A stretch of DNA of 7,936 nucleotides from DASSWG01 sp035704905 (GTDB taxonomy: Bacteria; Bacteroidota; Bacteroidia; Flavobacteriales; Flavobacteriaceae): contig DASSWN010000189.1 of assembly GCA_035704905.1 (NCBI GenBank), forward strand, positions 1 through 7,936, given 5' to 3'. A program made the position numbers and the translations under genes. Numbering within the stretch: position 1 is the first letter of the stretch; each line of letters opens with the position of its first letter. Below the pieces are notes generated by a model. It was given only the letters and a program-made list of their open reading frames with translations. It was not told the DNA's origin and did not search any database. Below, one piece after another: positions 1 to 5,612 of the stretch.

Positions 1-20
1 CAATTCGCAAAGAATTTATA

Positions 21-48
21 AAAATAACCTTTACTGGGTATTTTTTTT
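21..48 (+). terminator. possible intrinsic terminator of a gene lying before the window
   Basis: AAAATA-A-CC (21-29) can pair with GG-G-TATTTT (36-44) around a six-base loop (30-35), with one A/G mismatch, followed by four more T residues. The stem is AT-rich and imperfect, so this is a weak call. It would terminate a plus-strand gene ending before the window. Confidence 0.35.
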
Positions 49-271
49 GAAGCATGTCGTAATATCTTTGTAGAAATAAAAAAAGCTGAGGGAAGGTTTA
101 CTTCTAAGTTTAGGGAAGTATTAAAAATAAAAACAATACATTTTTGTTTTCTTTTTTTCTGACGAAATACCGATAAAGCCGATTAATAAAAAATAGGTTT
201 GAAATTTTAATATTCAAGGTTAAATTCAAATTATATTTTTACAATTTCTTCAGAATATATAAACTTTAGAT

Positions 272-279
272 TAATTTTG
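272..279 (+). promoter_or_regulatory. probable -7 promoter element of the T9SS cargo gene
   Basis: TAATTTTG matches the Bacteroidota sigma-A -7 consensus TAnnTTTG. Transcription would begin about 5-7 bases downstream, giving a leader of roughly 25 bases before the ATG at 310. No clear TTG -33 element is present at the usual spacing, so the call rests on the -7 match and its position. The leader is AT-only in its last part and has no Shine-Dalgarno sequence, as is common in this phylum. Confidence 0.5.
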
Positions 280-309
280 CATATAAAACGAATTTAATTT
301 TAAAATGTC

Positions 310-2835
310 ATGAAAAAGACAATTACATTATCCATCTTAACTTCTTTGGTATGCTCGACATTTTGGGCACAGCAAGGTTTACAGATTACGAGCGAGAATT
401 TCAAATATACCGTCAACTTTGAGACGGAATTTGAAAATGTGAACTTCGGCGAATTTAAAGGCCTAGGATTCGTCCCCAATAATATTGAAGGATCCGAAAT
501 TCCGGGAACCCTGGACAGTGATACCTGGGAAGTACAAGGAATGAGCGATGGAAACCTAAATTTCGGTGATTCTTCCAGTAGCGGAGATTTTGCGCGCGGA
601 TTAAGCTCCGTGCCTGTTGGAATCGGTGGAATATATTCATTTGAAGTATATCCCGACGAAAATATTCTCGGAATACAAGCGAACACGGCAGATGCTACGC
701 CAGGTTCAATTGGTATGCGGGTTCAAAACAAAACCGGCACCACCATTACAAGCTTAAAGATAGAATATGTGGCGTACACCTATAATGATCAACCAGGTTC
801 GGGTTATTTCAGTATGAGCCATTCTGCAGATCATTCTACCTTTACCGAAATTTTACAGAGTAATATCATTACGCCGAATGCACCGAGTCCAAGCCCCACT
901 TGGGTTGTGCAAAACATGAGTTTTAAAATCACAGGGCTCAATATTGCGGTCAATGAATTTTATTACGTTCGTTGGAACATCAAAAATACAGGCGTAGGTG
1001 AACTGGATCAATTTGGAATTGATGACATTAGTTTTACCGCAAATCCAAGTATGGTTCTAAACTCCTATGTTTACAATGACAACGAAGACGGAAACAGCAC
1101 AAATGACTGGACACCGTCCGATCCCAATTTAGCTCCAGAAAATCTCGATACCGACACCAATGTTTCGATACAAAACGGGACCGCGCTGTTTTCGGAAGAA
1201 TTTTCCATAGGAAATTTGACGGTTGCTTCCGGCGCAACCCTCAGAATTCAGAAACCATTGTTGGTACAAAACGGAATTGAGAACAACGGCAGCTTGATTT
1301 TCGAGAGCACTAGTTCGTCCACAGGGCAATTGGGTAATTTGGGATTAGCTACATTCACCGGATCCGGAAATGCAACTGTTGAACGATATATTCCGGCCCG
1401 CGATGACGGAAAAGGAGCTTATAGGTATTTGACTTCCGCCGTAAATACAACTGGAAGCATTCAAGCAAATTGGCAAGAAGGAGCTGCATCAATGGCCAAT
1501 CCGAATCCAGGTTACGGTATGTTCATTACCGGTGTGGGCGGCTCTACAAACGGTTTTGACCAAACTCCGGCCAACCCTCCATCCATGTTCACCTTTAATG
1601 CTTCGACCCAACAATATATACCGGTCACAAATACCAATTCAAACCAATTGATGGCAGGAGAGCCTTATAGTGTTTATGTTTGGGGAGACCGAAGTGTCGA
1701 TATCCTGACCACCAACGATCCCGTAGCTACTTCAACAACTTTGAGGGCTACCGGCAACCTATTGGTAGGTGATCAAGATATGCCTTTGGATGGCGGTTCG
1801 GGTAATTTCAATATGATCGGAAATCCCTATCAGGCTTCGGTTAACATGCATGATGTGATGACTCTTTCCACAAACGTAAATCCAAATGTTTATTATGTTT
1901 GGGATCCGAATTTAGGAACCCGTGGCGCCTATACGACCGTGGACTTGAACAATGGAACAAACAGCACCTCGGGAGTGTCGGAAGCGAATCAGTATCTAAT
2001 GCCAGGCCAGGCAGCTTGGGTTGTTCCTTCTTCTTCCGGAGCGATACTACATTTCACAGAAGATACTAAAAATGCATGGACCAATGAAACAGATGTATTT
2101 CGCCCAGAAACTTCCAATACTTCTGGGTTCATAGGATTACAATTGTTCCAAGCCGAACGCTTTGAAAATGGTGAAAGTCTTTCCGATGCAATCCGTGTGA
2201 ATTTTGTAGAGAATGAGGATAATGGCATCCAACCGAACGATGCCCCGAAATTGTTCAATATAGACGAGAATCTTGCTTTTTCGACTGCCGATCAACTTCT
2301 GAGTATTGCTTATCGTGATCTTCCTGTTGATGGCGAATTGCTTCCAATTTCCACTACTCAGTATCGAAGTGCAAATTATGTTTTTAATGCTATTGTGAGT
2401 GAATTGCCTGACGGAACAAGAGCTTATTTAAAGGATAATTATTTGGGAATACAAACCGAATTGGCAAACAATGCTTCGACCCCCGTATCATTTGGTGTGG
2501 ATGCAAATAACATTGCGAGTAAAGCGTCCGACCGATTTGCAATTGTTTTTGAAAGAAGCCCGCTGGGGGTTGACGAGGAATCTGCTCAATCGCTATCCAT
2601 TTATCCGAATCCGGTGCAAGATTCAGAATTTTTCATTGCTGCTCATGGAATTTCTGGAGAAAAGGTTCAAGTTTCCTTATTCAATGTTTTGGGACAAGAA
2701 GTATATCGTTCTTCAAAAAGTACAAATGCAAACCAACGCGTAAGTGTTCCGGTTGCATCCTTGAAAGCAGGAGTTTATGTTGTAAAGCTGGAACTTAATG
2801 GCAAAACCCTCACCGGAAAAGTCGTTGTTCAATAA
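310..2835 (+). CDS. secreted multi-domain protein with T9SS type A sorting domain, function unknown
   Basis: An 841-residue exported protein, expected at the cell surface or in the medium after passage through Sec and the type IX secretion system. Residues 1-20 form a Sec signal peptide (MKKT, hydrophobic core, cleavage probably after FWA20). Residues about 22-245 look like a beta-sandwich module; the pattern DSDTWEVQGMSDG (69-81), GDFARG (92-97), GGIYSFEV (106-113) and FGIDDISF (235-242) recalls a module I remember from other Bacteroidota surface proteins. Residues about 275-350 resemble a short beta-helix-like stretch, and about 355-750 match the flavobacterial pattern ATVERYIP (355-362), GNPYQASV (504-511), YYVWDPNLG (528-536). 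The last 80 residues (762-841) are a type A C-terminal domain: YPNP (765-768), FNVLGQEVY (830-838 counted on the gene is not meant; it lies near 791-799) and KAGVYVVKL (819-827). The mature part has no cysteine that I can see. No catalytic motif is recognisable; adhesion or matrix roles are possible but unproven. The start is fixed by the signal peptide. The gene stands alone, with its own promoter and terminator. Confidence 0.93.
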   Translation: MKKTITLSILTSLVCSTFWAQQGLQITSENFKYTVNFETEFENVNFGEFKGLGFVPNNIEGSEIPGTLDSDTWEVQGMSDGNLNFGDSSSSGDFARGLSSVPVGIGGIYSFEVYPDENILGIQANTADATPGSIGMRVQNKTGTTITSLKIEYVAYTYNDQPGSGYFSMSHSADHSTFTEILQSNIITPNAPSPSPTWVVQNMSFKITGLNIAVNEFYYVRWNIKNTGVGELDQFGIDDISFTANPSMVLNSYVYNDNEDGNSTNDWTPSDPNLAPENLDTDTNVSIQNGTALFSEEFSIGNLTVASGATLRIQKPLLVQNGIENNGSLIFESTSSSTGQLGNLGLATFTGSGNATVERYIPARDDGKGAYRYLTSAVNTTGSIQANWQEGAASMANPNPGYGMFITGVGGSTNGFDQTPANPPSMFTFNASTQQYIPVTNTNSNQLMAGEPYSVYVWGDRSVDILTTNDPVATSTTLRATGNLLVGDQDMPLDGGSGNFNMIGNPYQASVNMHDVMTLSTNVNPNVYYVWDPNLGTRGAYTTVDLNNGTNSTSGVSEANQYLMPGQAAWVVPSSSGAILHFTEDTKNAWTNETDVFRPETSNTSGFIGLQLFQAERFENGESLSDAIRVNFVENEDNGIQPNDAPKLFNIDENLAFSTADQLLSIAYRDLPVDGELLPISTTQYRSANYVFNAIVSELPDGTRAYLKDNYLGIQTELANNASTPVSFGVDANNIASKASDRFAIVFERSPLGVDEESAQSLSIYPNPVQDSEFFIAAHGISGEKVQVSLFNVLGQEVYRSSKSTNANQRVSVPVASLKAGVYVVKLELNGKTLTGKVVVQ

Positions 2836-2857
2836 GTCATATATGCTATGAAAACAG

Positions 2858-2889
2858 AAACCGTTCCAGTAAAAGGGAACGGTTTTTTT
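2858..2889. terminator. strong, probably bidirectional intrinsic terminator
   Basis: CCGTTCC (2861-2867) pairs perfectly with GGAACGG (2876-2882) around an eight-base loop, and the stem is extended by AAA/TTT. Seven T residues (2883-2889) follow on the plus strand. On the minus strand the stem is followed by the T-rich TTTCTGTTTT. It lies 22 bases after the stop of the T9SS cargo gene and 14 bases after the stop of the convergent mce gene, so it can serve both. Confidence 0.88.
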
Positions 2890-2903
2890 ATTCCCTGTTT
2901 CGC

Positions 2904-3311
2904 TTATTTCGTACTTCCAGTTTCAGCACACAGCTCGATCAAAACCCCATGATTGTCTTTTGGATGCAAAAAAGCCACCAATTTATTGTCGGCACCTCTT
3001 TTTGGTCGGTCGTTAAGCAGGGTAAATCCTTCCTTTTGCAATCGTTCCATTTCCTCTTCAATATTTTCCACGGCAAATGCAATATGATGAATACCTTCAC
3101 CACGTCTGGCTATAAATTTTGCGATGGGGCTATTTTCATTGGTAGCTGCCAAAAGTTCAATTTTGCTTTCGCCGGTTTGAAAAAATGAAGTGATCACTCT
3201 TTGGGTTTCCACAGTTTCAGTTTTATAAGGCTTTTTACCAAACAACAAGGAATATGTTTTGTTGGCTTCTTCCAAATTTTTTACAGCTATTCCGATATGC
3301 TCTATTTTCAT
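2904..3311 (-). CDS. mce: methylmalonyl-CoA epimerase
   Basis: A 135-residue cytosolic enzyme of the vicinal oxygen chelate (glyoxalase I) superfamily, which interconverts the 2R and 2S forms of methylmalonyl-CoA and so links propionyl-CoA to succinyl-CoA through methylmalonyl-CoA mutase. Two beta-alpha-beta-beta-beta modules are visible, beginning at MKIEHIGIAV and GIHHIAFAVENIEEE. Expected metal ligands are His5, Glu52 (KIELLA), one of His75/His76, and Glu126 (VLIEL). The motifs SPIAKFIARRGEGIHHIAF and FLHPKDNHGVLIEL are typical of Bacteroidota epimerases. The length is normal. I chose the ATG at 3311 because family members begin at MKIEHIG; an upstream in-frame ATG at 3356 would add 15 unrelated residues and place the start on the upstream side of the probable promoter. 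The mutase is not in the window, so the pathway role rests on family identity. Confidence 0.93.
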   Translation of the reverse strand: MKIEHIGIAVKNLEEANKTYSLLFGKKPYKTETVETQRVITSFFQTGESKIELLAATNENSPIAKFIARRGEGIHHIAFAVENIEEEMERLQKEGFTLLNDRPKRGADNKLVAFLHPKDNHGVLIELCAETGSTK

Positions 3312-3344
3312 TTTTTTAGTTGTAATTCTCACGGCTTTCCATCG

Positions 3345-3352
3345 CAAAAATA
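3345..3352 (-). promoter_or_regulatory. probable -7 promoter element of mce
   Basis: On the minus strand this reads TATTTTTG, a match to TAnnTTTG. Transcription would start near 3338-3340, giving a leader of just under 30 bases before the ATG at 3311. I see no good TTG -33 element upstream. The site lies inside the 104-bp divergent spacer shared with rbfA. Confidence 0.42.
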
Positions 3353-3402
3353 ACAAAACCGTTTTGACTTGATCTGTTTATTTCCGCTTTCACGGGAATT
3401 CG

Positions 3403-3410
3403 TACTTTTG
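3403..3410 (+). promoter_or_regulatory. probable -7 promoter element of rbfA, giving a leaderless or near-leaderless start
   Basis: TACTTTTG matches TAnnTTTG and ends only five bases before the rbfA ATG at 3416. With the usual distance from -7 element to start point, the first transcribed base would fall on or within a base or two of the A of the ATG. No TTG sits at the standard -33 distance; TTGAC at 3364-3368 is too far upstream. Confidence 0.5.
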
Positions 3411-3415
3411 CAAAT

Positions 3416-3808
3416 ATGGAAACGAACAGACAAAAAAAAATTGGAGGTGTTTTGCAACGTGATTTGGCCGATGTATTGCAGCACGCATTAAAGGAAGCGG
3501 GAAATCGGGGCATTTTAATTTCCGTTTCCAAAGTCAGCGTAACAACCGATCTTTCCCAAGCCAAAGCCTACCTCAGTATTTTTCCTCCGAAAGATGCGGT
3601 CAAAATCATGGAAGAGGTGAAAGCAAACAAATCTCAATTGAAACACAAACTTGCGCTGCGCACCAAAAACCAGCTGCGGCGCATGCCGGAATTGCAATTC
3701 TTTTTGGACGATTCCTTGGAATATATTGAAAAAATCGAAAAGGCGGTGAAAGGCGAACATAACCCAATTTCCAACCCGGAATTGTTGGCCAGGCGAAAAA
3801 AATCCTAA
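3416..3808 (+). CDS. rbfA: 30S ribosome-binding factor A
   Basis: A 130-residue cytosolic ribosome assembly factor that binds the immature 30S subunit and assists late maturation around the 5' end of 16S rRNA (helix 1 region); loss in other bacteria gives cold sensitivity. The chain follows the single KH-like fold of the family: helix 1 with KKIGGVLQRDLADVLQ (7-22), strands with VSKVSVTTDLSQAKAYLSIFP (37-57, family hallmark VT.DLS.AKAYLS), a helix about 60-88, and the C-terminal signature LRRMPELQFFLDDSLEY (87-103). Length is normal for Bacteroidota. The start is supported because MET-RQKKIGGVLQ aligns with the usual beginning and because the -7 promoter element lies immediately upstream. The permease gene follows 113 bp downstream on the same strand; co-transcription is possible. 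Confidence 0.96.
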   Translation: METNRQKKIGGVLQRDLADVLQHALKEAGNRGILISVSKVSVTTDLSQAKAYLSIFPPKDAVKIMEEVKANKSQLKHKLALRTKNQLRRMPELQFFLDDSLEYIEKIEKAVKGEHNPISNPELLARRKKS

Positions 3809-3849
3809 TTTCGGTTTTAAAATTTTAGAGATAAACGATTAGAAAAGAC

Positions 3850-3884
3850 AATTCGCATGAAATTATTTTTAAAAATAGCGAATT
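3850..3884. repeat. AT-rich inverted repeat between rbfA and the permease gene
   Basis: AATTCGC (3850-3856) is inverted as GCGAATT (3878-3884). The 21-base interior contains a perfect 14-base palindrome, TATTTTTAAAAATA (3864-3877). It is not followed by a T run in either direction, so it does not look like a standard terminator. It could be part of a compound repeat with the GC-rich hairpin that starts five bases later. Confidence 0.55.
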
Positions 3885-3886
3885 TG

Positions 3887-3918
3887 CTCCCTCTCCCTCG
3901 GAGAGGGCCGGGGAGAAG
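3887..3918 (+). repeat. REP-like GC-rich hairpin element
   Basis: CCCTCTCC (3889-3896) pairs perfectly with GGAGAGGG (3900-3907) around a three-base loop, followed by CCGGGGAGAAG (3908-3918). Its base composition contrasts with the AT-rich surroundings. From memory, hairpins of this form, with a CTCTCC stem followed by a G-rich tail, recur between genes in many Bacteroidota genomes; this single copy cannot prove that it is dispersed here. It ends three bases before the start codon of the permease gene. Confidence 0.65.
3910..3918 (+). promoter_or_regulatory. unusually strong Shine-Dalgarno-like site within the repeat
   Basis: GGGGAGAAG contains GGAG (3912-3915), six bases before the ATG at 3922, an ideal ribosome-binding position. 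The other genes here have no such site. The purine run is the tail of the REP-like element, so the repeat may set translation of the permease; its hairpin could also partly occlude or isolate the site. Confidence 0.5.
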
Positions 3919-3921
3919 CCT

Positions 3922-5121
3922 ATGAATTTTTCACTCTACATCGCCAAGCGGTACTTATTTTCAAAAAGCAATCGGAACACAATCAATATTATTTCTTTTA
4001 TCTCCGGAATTGCCGTCTTCGTTGGCGCTTTGGCATTGATGATCGTGCTTTCCGGTTTTTCAGGACTGCGGGAATTTGGCCTTTCTTTTTCCAACCAGTT
4101 CGATCCGGATTTAAAGGTCTTGCCAGCAAAAGGAAAGACTATCGATTTTACTTCCGAAGAAGCAAAGAAACTTTCCGCAATTGAAGGATTGGCGCTATTT
4201 TCAAAAGTAGTTGAAGAACGGGTTTTGCTCGATTTCGATTCTAAAAACATGCCTGCAACCATTAAAGGTGTGGATGAAAATTACCTTCGAGTTACTAAAA
4301 TGGACAGCGCGGTGATTGTTGGTTCTTGGCTTACGGACCTCAGCCATCAAGTCGTGATTGGATTCGATATTTCAAGACAATTGACGCTCGGCGTAAACGA
4401 TTACACGCAGGCACTTCGCATTATGGTTCCAAAACCCGGAAAAGGACAAATTTTAAATATTCGCGATGCATTCAATACTTCCAACTCCTTTGTGGCTGGG
4501 ATCTATAGCGTGAATGATGAATTGGACGGAAAATATGTTTTTTCTCAAATTGGATTTGCTCGGGAATTGCTGAATTTGGAACCTTCGGAAATTTCCTCCC
4601 TTGAACTGAAACTTGCTCCAAATGCAGACGTAAACCTTGTTAAAAAAAATGTTCAAACAGTTTTGGGCGAAAATGTCCTTGTCAAAACAAAACTGGAACA
4701 AAACGAAGCCTATTATAAAATGCTAAACACCGAAAATTTGGCGGTTTATCTTATTTGCACCTTGGTACTGATCATCGCACTTTTCAATATGGTGGGTTCC
4801 ATTTTAATGATGATTTTGGACAAGCGCGAAAATATTATAACGCTTCATAACTTGGGAGCACAAACTTCAATTCTTAAACGTATTTTCTTTCTTCAGGGAA
4901 CATTGAACGCTTTTCTTTGGGGAAGTTTGGGAATACTGATTGGAATTATCATTGTCGTTCTACAAATGAATTTTGATTTGGTCATGATCACGCCAACTTT
5001 GCCTTATCCCATTGCGCTGAGCTTTCAGAACATACTGATTGTTTTTTTCACCATTATGATTTTGGGAATGGGGGCTTCTTATTTGGCCTCGAGTCGGGTG
5101 AAAAAAATAATTTATAGTTAG
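3922..5121 (+). CDS. FtsX-like ABC transporter permease, LolC/LolE type
   Basis: A 399-residue inner-membrane protein with the MacB/FtsX/LolCE permease topology: one N-terminal membrane helix (about 23-46), a large periplasmic domain (about 47-270), then three helices (about 272-298, 321-347, 368-390). The cytoplasmic segment between helices 2 and 3, MMILDKRENIITLHNLGAQ (296-314) leading into IFFLQG (321-326), is the coupling region of LolC/E proteins. The N-terminal YIAKRYLFSKS also fits that group. Such permeases pair with a LolD-type ATPase to release lipoproteins from the inner membrane; the ATPase is not in this window, so the lipoprotein role is inferred from family resemblance, and other FtsX-type functions remain possible. 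The start is fixed by the conserved MNFSLYIAKRYL beginning and the SD-like site. The TAG stop lies within a ten-base palindrome (5119-5128). Confidence 0.9.
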   Translation: MNFSLYIAKRYLFSKSNRNTINIISFISGIAVFVGALALMIVLSGFSGLREFGLSFSNQFDPDLKVLPAKGKTIDFTSEEAKKLSAIEGLALFSKVVEERVLLDFDSKNMPATIKGVDENYLRVTKMDSAVIVGSWLTDLSHQVVIGFDISRQLTLGVNDYTQALRIMVPKPGKGQILNIRDAFNTSNSFVAGIYSVNDELDGKYVFSQIGFARELLNLEPSEISSLELKLAPNADVNLVKKNVQTVLGENVLVKTKLEQNEAYYKMLNTENLAVYLICTLVLIIALFNMVGSILMMILDKRENIITLHNLGAQTSILKRIFFLQGTLNAFLWGSLGILIGIIIVVLQMNFDLVMITPTLPYPIALSFQNILIVFFTIMILGMGASYLASSRVKKIIYS

Positions 5122-5176
5122 AATTCTATTTCTTTCTTTAATTTTCTAATTCTTTCGGAATATTTAAAATTTCCAC

Positions 5177-5184
5177 TAATTTTG
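5177..5184 (+). promoter_or_regulatory. probable -7 promoter element of the small membrane protein gene
   Basis: TAATTTTG matches TAnnTTTG and lies 18 bases before the ATG at 5203, predicting a leader of about a dozen bases. A TTTCG around 5153-5157 sits near the -33 distance but is not a true TTG match. It suggests that this gene is transcribed separately from the permease. Confidence 0.48.
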
Positions 5185-5202
5185 TGAAAACTTTCGGTTC
5201 AA

Positions 5203-5586
5203 ATGTATAGAAAAATCATCAGTCACACTAAAAAAATACAGTTTGACCAACATAACCCCCGATGGTTAGCAGCAAAAAGGTTGCCGGTAACTATTTTTAC
5301 CGACAGAATGGAAGTGGGCAAAAAAGAAATTCATTTTGATCAGATGGAAGAAATAGAATTTTATACCTACAAGTCTTTTGCTTTTTTTAAAATCTATTCG
5401 ATTTTTGGATTTAAATACCAAAACGAATATTTTCAAATCGGTGTAAACAATAAGGAAAAAATTGCCCTCCAATCAGAGCTTGCCGATTTTTCCATTCAAT
5501 ATTCACCGGCAAGGTTCGTGGATTACGCTTATACGGCATTAATCTTTGTCGCAGTTGGTTGGTTAATTTTACTGTTTTTAACCTAA
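5203..5586 (+). CDS. small C-terminally membrane-anchored protein of unknown function
   Basis: A 127-residue protein that I do not recognise as a named family. Residues 1-100 are soluble, with alternating hydrophobic and charged residues suggesting a beta-rich fold (PVTIFTDRMEVGKKEIHFDQMEEIEFYTYKS, 28-58 in part; FGFKYQNEYFQIGV, 68-81), reminiscent of bacterial PH-like domains. This is a weak structural impression. Residues about 108-126 (AYTALIFVAVGWLILLFLT) form a single C-terminal membrane helix, so the protein would be tail-anchored with the soluble part probably in the cytoplasm. There is no signal peptide. Support that it is a real gene comes from the coherent topology, the promoter element just upstream, and its snug fit between the permease and the convergent dusB, 26 bp beyond its stop. 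Function is unknown. Confidence 0.78.
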   Translation: MYRKIISHTKKIQFDQHNPRWLAAKRLPVTIFTDRMEVGKKEIHFDQMEEIEFYTYKSFAFFKIYSIFGFKYQNEYFQIGVNNKEKIALQSELADFSIQYSPARFVDYAYTALIFVAVGWLILLFLT

Positions 5587-5612
5587 CCGCAAAATAATTC
5601 CCGAAATCCAAA

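Larger units (their letters stand above)
1..309. other. AT-rich non-coding region upstream of the T9SS cargo gene
   Basis: No credible protein-coding frame is visible on either strand here; the sequence is very AT-rich with long T and A runs. It holds an imperfect hairpin followed by T residues at 21-48, a small inverted repeat TACTTC/GAAGTA (99-104/115-120), and three matches to the Bacteroidota -7 consensus TAnnTTTG (63-70, 194-201, 272-279). Only the last is well placed for the gene starting at 310. A small RNA in the first 200 bases cannot be excluded, but nothing recognisable supports one. Confidence 0.7.

Noticed and set aside
63..70. TAnnTTTG match as a promoter for a small RNA in the first 300 bases
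   Set aside because: The nearest TTG lies only 13 bases upstream, no defined RNA with a terminator follows, and AT-rich spacers give chance matches; the same applies to the match at 194-201.
310..369. Lipoprotein signal at Cys15 of the T9SS cargo
   Set aside because: The residue before Cys is Val, not Gly, Ala or Ser, and a better signal-peptidase I site (FWA|QQ) follows five residues later; T9SS cargo is expected here.
300..686. Minus-strand frame of 128 codons opposite the start of the T9SS cargo
   Set aside because: It is opposite a well-supported gene, has low-complexity Pro/Ser/Asn content and no recognisable domain.
3312..3356. Longer epimerase start at 3356 (adds 15 residues)
   Set aside because: The extra residues do not resemble the family N-terminus, and the extension would run across the probable promoter element at 3345-3352.
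3936..4262. Minus-strand frame of 108 codons
   Set aside because: It is antisense to the permease N-terminus and periplasmic domain and shows no independent start signal.
5557..5588. Imperfect inverted repeat at the end of the small membrane protein gene as a terminator
   Set aside because: GGTTGGTTAA can pair with TTAACCTAACC with one bulge, but no T run follows on either strand; the pairing may be incidental to the coding sequence.
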